A DNA stretch of 18,227 bases from Hyaloperonospora brassicae (GCA_947650285.1 CANTFL010000948.1:1-18227); one strand, 5' to 3'. Positions 1 through 9,717 are shown, counted from the first letter of the stretch. The notes: a model not told the origin generated them from the letters alone. Program-made: numbers and translations.

Positions 1-1561
1 GCATCGCCAACCAACGCTGCTACTCAGTATTTCATCAAAGAGGATCAAAGTCAATCAACTACGTTGGCTGAACCGTATTCCGAACTCAAGCTGGACGCGT
101 GACAGGGTGTGGAGTGTACGATGTGTTGCATGATTGTCGCTGCGACGATTCAGTGGAGTGATCATTACTACGGCGATATTGGTCGTCGGACACCAGTAAT
201 CTCATCTCATCGATTACGGTATAGTACGTAATCGCTTAAGGCAACGAGTGATGATTCTCGTTCAGCTTGTGTCCACATTTATCGCAGTCAATGATGGCCT
301 TTTGTTTTGTTGCAAGAAATGCGATCGATTTGTCGTATATATCCTTGTGTGAAAGCACACAAGTTGGTAAATGTATGCACGTATGCACGCATCACAAGAC
401 TGGCTCTTCTCCTTGGTCTTTTTTTGGACCATTTGAGCAAGGCAAAAAGTGGGCTAAGGGGACATTCACAAGGAGTCGCGAGGGAAAGGATAGCGAAACA
501 CTGAGTATGTTTGTAATGACCTAAAGCCCTACAAACTTGTCCAGTAGTCACGACAAGCGCGTTTAGTAGATCAATCTATACACCGTCTCGGCATAAACAG
601 GCCCGCGTCGCGTTGTATCATACTTCCTTGCATAGCCTGATATGGCGAGATGACCGCCCATTTGATCATGCGCAGCCGCAGCCATCGTTGTGTTGCCGAC
701 CAATGTATGGTTGCTTTTAGTACTCTGATACAGACTTTGCCGAATCAGATCAATCAAGCAAGCAGCCTGGCGATTGCCGCTGATCAGGCTTGCTATACAT
801 CTTGTGAGATCGTTTCGACATTTCGTAAATCATCATGCACGTATCTTGTACTCGCACCACTTTGATCAATGGCTCACTAGACATCGGCCACAGACTGCTG
901 TGTACGGGCCTTGTACCCAAGTAGAACGTGCGCAGCCATCATCGATTACTTTTTTTGCCAGAATTGCACAGACGCTACAGGAAGGTACATACCACTATGT
1001 TTGCACAGTTGGAAATAGGGAAAAGAAGCCGCTTCTCCAGTGTCTCAAACACAGTCTCCGGCAAAGCTGGTTCAGATTGTACTAAAAGCTCGCCGCATGA
1101 CCAGGACTAGTCTCGCGGTAGAACATTTGTTCGCTGAACGTGCTGTACATAATCGCTCCTAAACCACTAGCGGCAAATTGAGTCGCCCGAAAATGCAAAC
1201 TGAAAAGGGGGGGCAGCTTCACATATGCATTTCTACCAAAACATTAGTTCCTTACTTCCTCTGTGCTCTAGCATCAAATCGCTTCCTCGACGCTGTGCTG
1301 TGTCATCTTTCATCCATCACATACGGTCCACAATGAGGATCCTTGAGCGAATGTCTGCTAACTAGTCCTTTTCTAAACAAACAACCAGAACGGTCGATCG
1401 TTTTCGATCACTTGCTCTGCGGTGACATCAGATCGAAATCACCGTTTGGACTACGACTCGAGGAACTTCTGTCGCAAGCACAATGACGATGTAGAGTACA
1501 CCGAAGCGCATTTGCGCTCGATCACTTCTGCATGTTCAAGTGCGTACACTCTCACACAATC
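1..1561. other. No recognisable gene
   Basis: I see no conserved protein motif, RNA gene or repeat array here. The open frames are short, overlap on both strands and resemble nothing I recognise. The right edge is the 3' flank of the acyl-CoA synthetase gene that ends at 1562 on the minus strand. Confidence 0.5.
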
Positions 1562-4061
1562 CTACTTGCCTGTAATGACAGAATTCGACGAAGCGTAGCC
1601 TAGCTTTTCGAGTACCGAGCGAATACCGTCCAGTGCCGCAAAATTGTCGATGGTAGCCGGTACGCGAAACGGAGTCGAGTCAGCAATAGCTTGCATAGTA
1701 GCGCGCATGACCTTACCAGACCTTGTTTTTGGAAGCGCGTCGACTAGGCCGACACTTTTCAGGCACACAAAGCTGCCCATCTGCTCACGCACGTCGCTTA
1801 TTACCTGCTGAATGATCTGCAGTCAAGCAATAAACGCATAGCGAGGATCAGATACGTTAACTGCAACATGTGTCGCTCGAATGGCAGCATTTCGTAGAAG
1901 CACGTGCCTCTTCGTTGGATCGATCGGTCCTCTCATCAATTACCAAAAGAGCGAGCGGGACGTGTCCCTTGAGCGTATCGACGACGCCAAACTGCATCCG
2001 AAAAGAAAATAATCGAATTACAACAAGCACGACTTGTTGCATTCAACTATCACTGGCACGCACCACGGCACACTCGACAACTTTCGGGATCTCGATGATG
2101 ACTTTCTCAATAGATCCCGTAGTGATACGGTGTCCTGCAACGTTTATGACGTCATCCGTTCGTGACATGACCTGGCAATAAGTTAGCACCCACGATTCGT
2201 TTACAGTGAGTACAGAATGCAACGGGCGCAGAGTAGCTCATGCAGTTCACTTACGTAGACAAAACCTTCTTCATCAATGCGCCCAGTATCTCCAGTGTGG
2301 TAGTAGCCGGGGAATCGCTTGAAATACTTGGCGTCGAAATCGTCTGGGTTGTTGTGCAAGGCAATCAAAGCACCTGAGCAGAAGAGAGAACATTTACGTA
2401 AGAGGCACCCACAGCCTCGTTCACACTTGTAAGGTCTTGCCTGGAGGAAGAGGCAGTTTAACCACAAGCTCAGCATCTTGTTCCACATTTTTGTCGCTGT
2501 AGTCGCAATGCTCGTCGTCATTTATTTCACTGGCGACTGTTAGTAGCCGGACGTCCCACCCCGGCACTGGCCTACCAACCGAACCCTCTTTGATGCGTGG
2601 GTACCCTTCTTCGCTTTTGTCATCATTTTGCATCCCAAGACACGGCGCAGTGATGGGCCATCCCGTTTCCGTTTGCCACCTGGACATTACCCGTACAAGC
2701 GTGAAGATCGTACACAGGACATGTCACAAGATGACAACATACCAGTGGTCAATGAGAGGCACGCCAAGTTGCTGTGAGAAAAAGCTGAAGGTCTTGGGGT
2801 CACCGCGCTCCCCTGCCACGAAGATCGTTCTGCACACAGCAATCGACGACGTGTTGGTCCTCAATTGAATGACGTCCACCATCGAAGTGCGCCACTTACT
2901 TCAACGTCTTTCGGATGTCCTCTCTCAGGTGCTTGATCAGCAACCCTTCTGGATCTTCTCTGCGAATCGCCCGCAATGCAGTAGGTGCCGTGAACATCGA
3001 CTTGATGCCGTATTCCGTGATCAAACGCCAATATGCACTCGCGTCAGGCGTTTTAACTGGCTTGCCTGCGTACAGAATCGACTGCAAAAAACAGATCACG
3101 AGTCAATAACGTGCAAGCACTGGTCAAGCCGATACACAGGATGATCCTACCGTGCATCCATGTACAAGAGGACCATAGACACCGAGCGAGTGACCAACCG
3201 TCCAGCCCATATCCGAAGCGGCAAAGAACGTATCGTCCGGTGCGATATCGAAAACATTGCGCATGGCCCATTTGAGGGCAACCGCGTGGCCGCCATTATC
3301 ACGAACCACACCCTTTGGACGGCCGGTTGTGCCTGACGTGTACAACAAATAGAGCGGGTCCGTCGCAAGCACCGGTCTCGCATCGATGGGACCTCCCATC
3401 GCCATGACATCCCTCCAGTCAATATCACGTCCCTTTGCCGTCTCGAACGGACACAGATCGCGCTGTAGCATGACAACGTGACTCGGCTTCCACTTTGATC
3501 GCTTCAGCGCTCCATTCAGCAGCGGTCCGTAGTCGACAATCCCCTTGGGCTCGACACCACAACTCGCCGAGATGATCAGCTTAGGGCTTGCGTCTTCGAT
3601 CCGCGCAGCAAGCTCCAAGGTAGCAAACCCGCCAAACACGACCGAGTGAACAGCTCCAAGCCGCGCGCACGCGAGCATTGCCACTGTCGTCTCGAGAACT
3701 GCCGGCATGTAGATGACGACACGGTCACCTTTCTCGACGCCAAGCTTTTGCAGTCCACCAGCAAACGTGGACACTACAAGTAACGAACAAACACAGTACG
3801 TCAGATCGGCCCGAGTCAACATCGTGTGTATCGACGATACATGCAGATCTATCGATCGATCGAATGCTTTGGACACAGGGAAAACGATGACCTTCTTGTA
3901 GGAGCTGACTGAACGTCCTTGTCGTCTTGGTATCGGTCAGTGGACAGTCGTAGTGCAATGCGACGACGTCGCCCCGCCCATTGTTTACGTGCACATCAAG
4001 TGCATTGTAGCACGTGTTTATCTCTCCCCCCACAAACCATCGCGCGGACGGGCCACGTGTG
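1562..4061 (-). CDS. Propionyl/acetyl-CoA synthetase (ACSS3/PrpE type), nine exons, amino end missing
   Basis: This enzyme activates short-chain acids, probably propionate, to acyl-CoA through an acyl-AMP intermediate. In eukaryotes the family is usually mitochondrial or cytosolic. Exons on the minus strand: 4061-3892, 3773-3151, 3081-2900, 2829-2743, 2679-2441, 2373-2255, 2171-2064, 1991-1908 and 1816-1562 (stop TAG). All splice phases from 3892 onward are mutually consistent. Motifs in order: RWFVGGEINTCYNALDVHV, the AMP-binding loop YTSGTTGRPKGVV, SDMGWTVGHS, WWQTETG, GYYHTGDTG, SRTDDVINVAGHRI, and the carboxy-terminal PKTRSGK with the catalytic, acetylation-prone lysine. The phrase PLVHGCTSILYAGKPVKTPD is typical of the propionyl-CoA synthetase branch. 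About 620 codons are visible. No in-frame ATG exists before the first exon, and the usual N-terminal domain is absent because the region upstream belongs to a glycosyltransferase. The first exon start (after a TATACAG acceptor) is inferred. Two introns appear to use GC donors. Confidence 0.88.
1817..1907 (-). other. Second probable GC-AG intron in the synthetase gene
   Basis: The exon ends ...AACGAAGAG and the intron starts GCACGT and ends GACTGCAG. The following exon (IIQQVISDVREQMG) is in phase 0. All GT dinucleotides between 1908 and the following in-frame stop lie in phase 1 and cannot join to it. The GC donor is therefore the only simple solution I found. Length is 91 bp. Confidence 0.6.
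2374..2440 (-). other. GC-AG intron in the synthetase gene
   Basis: The exon ends ...CCTCCAG and the intron begins GCAAGA and ends CTCAG. Only this GC donor joins LPLPPG to ALIALHNN in frame, which gives the continuous family motif. The nearby GT at 2421 puts the next exon out of frame. Length is 67 bp. Confidence 0.75.
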
Positions 4062-4204
4062 CTGTATACAAGTGACGAGTGAAGATCGTTCGTCGCTCAA
4101 GTCGAGCGACGTAGGTGCGTCACTTGCCGGAACATTGGGAGGGGGTTAAAAGGGAGAGACTGATTGTGATGACGAAAAGGCGCTGTTGGTGGATCAAGAG
4201 ATAC
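4062..4204. other. Junction between two incomplete host genes, with palindrome
   Basis: This stretch separates the last glycosyltransferase exon from the first visible synthetase exon, both on the minus strand. It encodes neither the missing C-terminal half of the former nor the missing N-terminus of the latter. It holds a perfect inverted repeat CGTCGCTC/GAGCGACG at 4091-4098 and 4104-4111. It could be an intron of a chimeric gene (GTATCT donor at 4204, TATACAG acceptor ending at 4062), but the exon phases on its two sides do not match: phase 0 before, phase 2 after. Confidence 0.5.
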
Positions 4205-4981
4205 ATTTTCCGTCTCGTACCGCGCAGCAGTGGGCCCCTACACCGCATCCGATGAAACACAACCCCATCAGCAGCAGCGAGTGAGTCAGCAGCCGCCCCC
4301 AAAGTAAAACTACCAGACTCCTCGTCAGTGACCTACTGTCCGCGCGTTGTCAGCGTCGATCTGAGACGACACAAGTTGTGCGCGGTGACAGCCGTCTTCC
4401 CCAACGAGCTCACAAAATACGTCGGCGCACGAGCGCTCGTTCCTTGCAGGATAAATCTGACCATAAATGCTATTCTTGCGATTGGCCGGCGCTGCTGCTG
4501 CATTGTCAACGATCGACCGCAGCGACTCCGGGCACCTGAGCAGGTCAACGACGCATTCCACATCCACAAAAAGTCAGCAAATAATTATCCAGAAGTCGAA
4601 TTGAAACAGACACAAGAACCTCATTGTGTATATGTGGCACCTGCTTACTTGGTCGAGTGAGTCGCGGTAATTGGCCACCAAAACGATCGTGCGACGTCCA
4701 TTGGCCACAATCGACCGAGCAGCTATCAAGTGGCTACGACAGAGAAGTGACAGCTGCTGCGTTGTCGTCCGTGCGCAAACGCCGCTCTGCTCAGCAACGA
4801 GACGGTCTCCTGCGGTCGTGCAGGCAGCGTACTCTTGTGAATAGAGGAACTCGTACAGCACCACAACGAGACAGATGGCGGGCACGACAATGAGCAGATC
4901 ACCGCGCAGGTAACATGCTGCGCCTCTTTGCTTCCAGTCGCGGGAGCTCACGCGGCCGTTCGGCTGAATTGCTACCCGCAT
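4205..4981 (-). CDS. Type II membrane glycosyltransferase, GlcNAc-transferase (GT60-like), truncated
   Basis: Exons on the minus strand: 4981-4641, 4535-4337 and 4237-4205, with consistent phases (2, then 0). The ATG at 4981 opens a short cytoplasmic tail, then one membrane segment LLIVVPAICLVVVLYEFLYS at about residues 29-48, as in Golgi type II transferases. A stem follows, then the family signature RTIVLVANYRDS, then CPESLRSIVDNAAAAP, IYGQIYPARNERSCADVFC and GPTAARYETEN. From memory of oomycete members of this family, the NYRD and GP(T)xARYE motifs are characteristic. They act on nucleotide-sugar donors in the secretory pathway. Only about 190 residues are visible. The part that should carry the acidic metal-binding centre is absent, and the synthetase exons begin within 150 bp. 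The gene is probably a truncated pseudogene, or the 5' part of a chimera. Confidence 0.65.
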
Positions 4982-5924
4982 CTCAGGCGTTGTTGCCGTT
5001 GTTCTGGACGCTGTTTGAAATAGGGGAAATGGTAGTATTAGGGTACTTATAGGGGGTGTGCCGGATAATGAGAGTGGAAGAAGTCATACGCAAGGATGTG
5101 TGCTGACACATAAGAGGCCCGTATTACGGAGGTGTGTGTACAAAGCAAAGAATATTTAGCTTGCATTTTGCATGTATAAGTGTCCGGTACCTAGTTAGGA
5201 AGGTTACGGTACTTAAGTAGGGGCCTCTATTTCAGGTGGGTGTGTACGTATCAAAGGGTGGGTATGTACCGTAAATCTCCATATTTATATTGCTTTTTTA
5301 CTTATCACTGTGCAGTACGTAGTTAGGTAGGTTACGGTACTTAAGGAGGGGTCTCTATTTCAACGGGGGTACGTATCAAAGGGTGTGTGTGTACCTATAA
5401 ATCTCCTAAAAAAGAACACAATCTCCAGTCCATTTAATCTAGACCTCACAGCCCTAAATGAGTGCTATTCGAGGATTTCCAATCCGGTAGCTGACACTCG
5501 TTAGCCTCCATAAACCGATACGGCTGAAATCGATATTAAAATCGAGGGGATCTTCTCCGTGGTGTATCCCACACAAATGAATCTATTTTTAACCGACGTA
5601 CATCCCCCGTCACAAAAGGTGCTCGGTAAACGGGTAAAGTCGTATCGTATTCAATTTATAGTCAAAGCCTTCGAAATAAAATCTCTCTGATCTTCTTCAC
5701 ACTATAAGAGCGTACAATTACGTGATGTAGCAACTCGCCCTCCACCTATTTCGCGCACCTTGTAGCGATTGGTGGAGTAGTTGGAATATACAATCAATTG
5801 TATCAACGGACGAGTGGCGCGGCGCCGACTATCGTCTTTGGCGGTAAAATCCCGTGAATATTTACTTCGAGCGGTAAATAGTAGTGACATGTATCAATGG
5901 AAACAATACTTGCGTTGAACAAAT
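4982..5924. other. Intergenic region between glycosyltransferase and effector
   Basis: Apart from the 128-bp-period repeat, I see no gene. The stretch is AT-rich relative to its neighbours. The bases just upstream of 4981 should hold the glycosyltransferase promoter, but I could not identify a convincing initiator there. Confidence 0.4.
5181..5405. repeat. Two-copy direct repeat, period about 128 bp
   Basis: A block beginning near 5181 recurs near 5310. Shared segments are TAGTTAGG, GGTTACGGTACTTAAG, GGGGNCTCTATTTCA, GTACGTATCAAAGGGTG and AAATCTCC. Copies run roughly 5181-5277 and 5310-5405 and are clearly diverged. No protein is associated. A fragment resembling a third copy (GGTACTTATAGGGGGTGTG) lies just upstream near 5043. 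Confidence 0.7.
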
Positions 5925-5949
5925 TTGGTGTCAATGTTGTGTAACAGGC

Positions 5950-6051
5950 TGACCCGCTGCACACGGACCACCTATTCGGCCGCCCACATCAATCACTTTC
6001 TGACGCGTTGCACACGGACCACTCATTCGGTCGCCCACATCAATCACTTCC
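5950..6051 (+). promoter_or_regulatory. Tandem 51-bp duplication upstream of the effector, probable promoter
   Basis: Two adjacent copies (5950-6000 and 6001-6051) share TGCACACGGACCAC and CGCCCACATCAATCACTT and differ at 6 of 51 positions. The second contains TCATTCGG at 6023-6030, close to the oomycete initiator TCATTCC; the first has CTATTCGG. The copies end 53 bp before the effector ATG, a suitable distance for a start site. The promoter role is inferred from position and the initiator resemblance. Confidence 0.45.
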
Positions 6052-6104
6052 AGATTTGCGTCGAGTGCGCTAGTCCCTCTTGCAGCCGTCTCCGGACTTG
6101 GGCA

Positions 6105-6851
6105 ATGACGTTCACCCACCCCTTTGCACTCTTCTCCAGTGTCGCGTTGCTCTTCGTGGCCGATCTCGCCCCGGGTCTGAGCAGTCCAGCGGTTGCGACA
6201 CCTGGCGATTTCGTACTTGAAAAGAACGCCTCGAACGACCTGCCGAGGACTCGTTCTCTTGATGATGGCAAACACGAGGAGAGAGCGGGCGTCAATTTCG
6301 AGACCGTTGGATCTGCACTGGACCAGCTCGAGGCAAACGTAGCTATGACCAAAGCAGGGGGCTCTCTAGCTTATCTTTTCACGCAAGAACCGGCGACCGT
6401 TCACGGGCCAATTGACGATTTTCTGAAGTTCCTCAAGGAGTGGAATGTCGCCGAACGCTGGCCGAATTCAGAATTTCAGGTCGATCACCTCATGGAATTG
6501 AGACGGAAGGCGTTAATTTCACTCATCCTTAGGCTCGATTTAGGACGTTTGGTGAAAGGATTGTCTCAGGAAGATTCGTTCAGGTATTCATCTGCCGTAG
6601 TCAATACACTCGGGAAAATCTGGAGCGACTCAGAGATGGCGATTGCAATCCATGAGGCGCTGAAACATCCATCATCTGACTCTGCTATGCACCTTGAAGC
6701 AGCACAGTTTGAGTGGTGGCGGTCAAATTATCAGCTTGCAACTGTTACAGGCACACTCAAGAAGGATGCTGAAATGAACAAAGCCCTGGGTGATGTAGAG
6801 ACCGTAAACGCCATCTTAAAGCAGTACGATGCTTACCGCAGCGCTTCTTGA
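6105..6851 (+). CDS. Secreted RXLR-like (RSLD...EER) effector with WY/LWY-like helical domain
   Basis: This is a 248-residue protein likely secreted and delivered into host plant cells. I chose the ATG at 6105 because it opens a signal peptide: FALFSSVALLFVADLA at residues 7-22, then a likely cleavage site around residues 25-31. An upstream in-frame ATG at 5925 would bury that signal and translate the promoter repeat. Residues 50-53 read RSLD, where canonical effectors have RxLR. The acidic DDGKHEER follows, with EER at 58-60. The C-terminal domain is predicted helical. The stretch AMHLEAAQFEWW (about 194-205) resembles the A..L...QF..W signature of LWY modules. The gene is intronless. No molecular target can be deduced. 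The variant delivery motif makes it a non-canonical member. Confidence 0.82.
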   Translation: MTFTHPFALFSSVALLFVADLAPGLSSPAVATPGDFVLEKNASNDLPRTRSLDDGKHEERAGVNFETVGSALDQLEANVAMTKAGGSLAYLFTQEPATVHGPIDDFLKFLKEWNVAERWPNSEFQVDHLMELRRKALISLILRLDLGRLVKGLSQEDSFRYSSAVVNTLGKIWSDSEMAIAIHEALKHPSSDSAMHLEAAQFEWWRSNYQLATVTGTLKKDAEMNKALGDVETVNAILKQYDAYRSAS

Positions 6852-6874
6852 GTATCTGGTCGATAACTTTGATC

Positions 6875-6880
6875 AATAAA
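6875..6880 (+). terminator. AATAAA polyadenylation signal of the effector gene
   Basis: AATAAA lies 24 bp after the effector stop codon, a plausible 3'-end processing signal on the same strand. Oomycete genes do not always use a strict signal, so this is suggestive only. Confidence 0.35.
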
Positions 6881-7823
6881 ATGACAGTTGCTGCATTTCT
6901 CGTTCGAACTTTGTTTTGCAGAGAGATGTCTTTTTTTGGGTACACAATCGATACTTACTTTGAGCCTCATGCATTCGTACATCGCTCACGAGCTCGTGCA
7001 CAAGTTTGGCGTCACGTGCGTATATGCAATAGAGCCTCGGTCGAGGTATGCGCGACATTGGCGTAGTGATGACAAAGGGGGCTCAGGATGGTCGTATGAA
7101 GATTGCGCTTCCATCGTCATTGTGTCGACACGATAGAATATGCGATACGAGGCGCAAGGCGTCGGTAGGGCACGAGCGCCATGTTTCCAGCAAAAGGGAG
7201 CTAGATGATCACGAGGACAGAACAACATACAAGAGAGCGCGCGAGTCTTGTCTCGTGGAACGAGCACCTGCCGCTGAAGGATCCCCAAGCTGGTAGCACA
7301 TCGATTGACGTAGATGTGCTGTCCAAGTATGCCAAGCTAAAGCGACTGAAGCGAACTTGATGACCGCAGACGCAGTTGCAGGGTGCAGCGTAAACGAGAA
7401 TGTCGCTGCAGATGCGACCAATCTAGTCCATAGACAAGGTCGACTTGGCTGCGACGTTAACATTAGCAGCGCCAGCGCATGGCGCAGCCCTATTTTGCGA
7501 CAACGAGGGGGACCCCAAAGAGCATTACATGACCACTTTGTTGTGCGGGGTTGTGAGCGCTCTTTGTTGCAATCTACACTAGATATGGTCAATGAAACTG
7601 ATGTGGCAACAGCGGCAGGGCGGAGAGGACGTCATGTATCGTCGACTTAGTCACGATAGCTCTTGAGATGCCATGACTGTTGTGCTAGCGAGTCGAGAAG
7701 GCATGAGGAACAGATGTCAACGATTCTAGAAGATGCCGAGCTGTCCGTGCATGGAGGCGGCATTTTCCATATTGACGGGCCACCTCAGCGGTACACGGCA
7801 CGACTTCAGAACGTATCCGCCGC

Positions 7824-7955
7824 ATGTCGCTGGAATCAGAGCTGGTCTGTACGCACTGTAAAACCCATCGTTTGGACGTCTGCACTGAGTGATACAGAAT
7901 GCTCATGGCAGACTCCTATCGTTCACTTAAGAGCGAGTTGTCCAGCCTGACGTTG
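7824..7955 (+). pseudogene. Possible decayed exon with CxxC motif, family unknown
   Basis: The frame from ATG 7824 reads MSLESELVCTHCKTHRLDVC, then a TGA at 7890-7892, then continues YRMLMADSYRSLKSELSSL up to a potential GT splice donor at 7956. The amino-acid composition and the CxxC...C spacing look protein-like, which suggests an old exon broken by a single nonsense change. I do not recognise the family. It could equally be chance. Confidence 0.22.
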
Positions 7956-9224
7956 GTAAACACCCAAATTAAATGTTTCCTGCTGCTGCTGCTACATGTG
8001 CCGTGCCGCGGCAGAGAAGCCCTGTTTGCATCAGCTGCATATTCGGTGAGATGTGAGGAACAGCGCTTACAAGGGTTCACATAGCAGATCAATTGATCAA
8101 ATGGTGTGAGAACAAGACTAGTGACGGTAGTATACACAGGATTGTATAAACATAACACGTCGCGGCGATGTCTTGTGCTGATAGCGCGACCGTTTGTTGC
8201 CGATATGACACATATTATTGTCTTCGACTACTACGAAAATTGACGTCTCTGGCCCGGGGTCTATCCTTGCTAACGCGGTTTGCCCAAATGCAGCTGCTTC
8301 CAGCTGCAGGACAAAGCGCATTCGCACTTCGTCTTGCAAACACCACGACGTAGCGAATCATGGGTCAGGCTCGGTTCATTGCTGAAGCCACTCATTAACA
8401 CCTCCGTAGATATATTCCCCTCGAACCTATCATCAGCAAAATTTACAAGCACGTAGGATTCCGTTTGAAGGTCAGCAAGGAAGTTCGTGAAAGCTTGCAT
8501 CCATCGTTCCCGATCTCACCACTATGTTTATATCTTTGCACATACATAGTGCACCCACCAATTCGTGCCAGGAAAACTCCGCGCTTGGCGCGCAACGACT
8601 CTATTTCTGATAAAGTAAGCGTATGTTCGATCGTGACTCGTATCAGCGGAACACTAGGAGTAATGCCGTCATTGTCATCGTCGTAGCGCACAGTTTGCTG
8701 AAGCTACGTTTCGTATCGACAACAAGCCGATTAGCTCAACAAATGGCATCGCGTATCACCGATGCTTAAACTTACTTTCTTCCGAGATGTTCCCAGTTAT
8801 ATTGCAATACGAAGTCTCCAACCCATTGTGCTGCAGGAGCTTTCGCCTTGCTTCTTGACCTCGCATCTCCAGCACGCTGTATTTACGTTCATGGTAAAGG
8901 TACTGACTTGCGATGAGCTAGACAGCATATCCAGCAACTGAGCTGTAGCTGAGGAGAACTATTGCCACATTCACATTATTTGGTGATAAGCTCTTATATC
9001 AATTATCATATATGGAAGTGGGAGCCACACCTCGCGGAAATGGCATGTCGTCCTTTGGGGGCAAAACAGTAACCCCAAATATGGACCCGGAGTATGCTTC
9101 TTTGCTGGGCTCTTGCTTGGTATGTTTCTGTAAGCTCAACGTGACCCGCATGTTATACAGTACACACGGGCAAGATATTGTACATAACGTGCCCGCAGCT
9201 CCCCTCAGTGTGCAGATAAACTGG

Positions 9225-9229
9225 CCTCT
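9225..9229. repeat. 5-bp target site duplication (left), CCTCT
   Basis: CCTCT immediately precedes the left LTR and recurs at 16977-16981 immediately after the right LTR. This is the hallmark of integrase-mediated insertion and fixes the element ends. Confidence 0.95.
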
Positions 9230-9386
9230 TGTAACGGGGTAGCCCGTTACATGAAATTGTCATTGAAACAATTTGACAATAAAGAATATTTCGTCGAATA
9301 TTCTTTTAACAATATCATAGACATGGTGATATTGTTGAGATGGCCGAAGGGTCTACTCATTGGTTGATATCGTGATGCTATCAACC
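9230..9386 (+). repeat. Hairpin array in the 5' part of the LTR
   Basis: Five consecutive inverted repeats (left arm/right arm): 9230-9238/9243-9251 (TGTAACGGG, loop 4); 9256-9262/9274-9280 (ATTGTCA); 9281-9290/9297-9306 (AAAGAATATT, loop 6); 9308-9317/9327-9336 (AACAATATCA, loop 9); 9362-9369/9379-9386 (GGTTGATA, loop 9). A longer-range pair GTCTACTCA/TGAGTAGAC (9351-9359/9420-9428) encloses the fifth. The right LTR repeats the set at +7309. All arms are perfect. Confidence 0.9.
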
Positions 9387-9447
9387 CACAAATCGCTGCT
9401 AGACGCGCGCAATGGGGGGTGAGTAGACGTCATCATACACATAGTTA

Positions 9448-9644
9448 TATTAGTATAATTAAGTCAGGACAACAGAGATTCAAGGAGTTATAGGACTTAA
9501 TTATATTAATACAGTTTTACTTTTACCAGAGACTAGTCTGACTACTTAGTCTCCTTTCCTTCCTCTGTGTTCCTTCAACACCTAGCAGGGCACTGTCGAC
9601 CACTGTCGTCAGTGGAAGTATACTCCGTACTGGTCATCCAGTAC
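9448..9644 (+). repeat. Hairpin array in the 3' part of the LTR
   Basis: Inverted repeats (left arm/right arm): 9448-9465/9494-9511, an 18-bp stem with one G-T mismatch that would be a G-U pair in RNA; 9529-9535/9547-9553 (GAGACTA); 9600-9605/9610-9615 (CCACTG, loop 4); 9627-9633/9638-9644 (GTACTGG, loop 4). These would fold near the R-U5 region and close to the primer-binding site. Confidence 0.85.
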
Positions 9645-9669
9645 GTAGTCAACATTGCCCCGTTACACC

Positions 9670-9681
9670 TGGTAGCACTTT
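9670..9681 (+). other. Possible primer-binding site
   Basis: TGGTAGCACTTT begins two bases after the LTR, where a tRNA 3'-end complement (TGG...) is expected. It resembles the initiator-methionine type only in its first bases, so the priming tRNA is not assigned. Confidence 0.4.
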
Positions 9682-9717
9682 GTAGTCCGTTCAAGGAGCA
9701 CAACCCCATCGCCCAAC

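Larger units (their letters stand above)
6852..9224. other. Mostly unannotatable region between effector and retrotransposon
   Basis: Reading both strands I find short, overlapping open frames with no family signature. One possible decayed exon at 7824-7955 is listed separately. A perfect 8-bp inverted repeat TGCAGCTG/CAGCTGCA sits at 8289-8308. No tRNA, rRNA or transposon end was seen before the retrotransposon target duplication at 9225. Confidence 0.4.
9230..9667 (+). repeat. Left LTR, 438 bp
   Basis: It begins TGTAACGGGG and ends CCCCGTTACA, a perfect 10-bp inverted terminus. The only differences I see from the right LTR are C/T near 9243, A/C near 9320 and T/G near 9655. An AT-rich stretch at 9445-9465 (TTATATTAGTATAATTAAG) may contain the promoter. 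Transcription start and polyadenylation sites cannot be placed from sequence alone. Confidence 0.97.

Noticed and set aside
4120..4330. Amino-terminal synthetase exon reading VTDEESGSFTLGAAADSL
   Set aside because: It vaguely resembles the synthetase N-terminus, but the overlapping frame with GPTAARYETEN fits the glycosyltransferase better and in phase.
4574..4640. Continuation of the first glycosyltransferase exon to the stop at 4574
   Set aside because: A GT donor at 4640 joined to an acceptor ending at 4536 restores the family motif (RCPESLRS) with consistent phase, so this part is intron.
5925..6104. Amino-terminal extension of the effector ORF from ATG 5925
   Set aside because: It would encode the tandem promoter-like repeat and place the signal peptide internally; the ATG at 6105 directly opens a good signal peptide.
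9012..9242. Small plus-strand ORF running into the left LTR
   Set aside because: It ends inside the LTR, has no motif and no conserved context; probably chance.
9230..9667. CRISPR-like array because of repeated palindromes
   Set aside because: The palindromes differ in sequence and spacing, and the context is a eukaryotic LTR.
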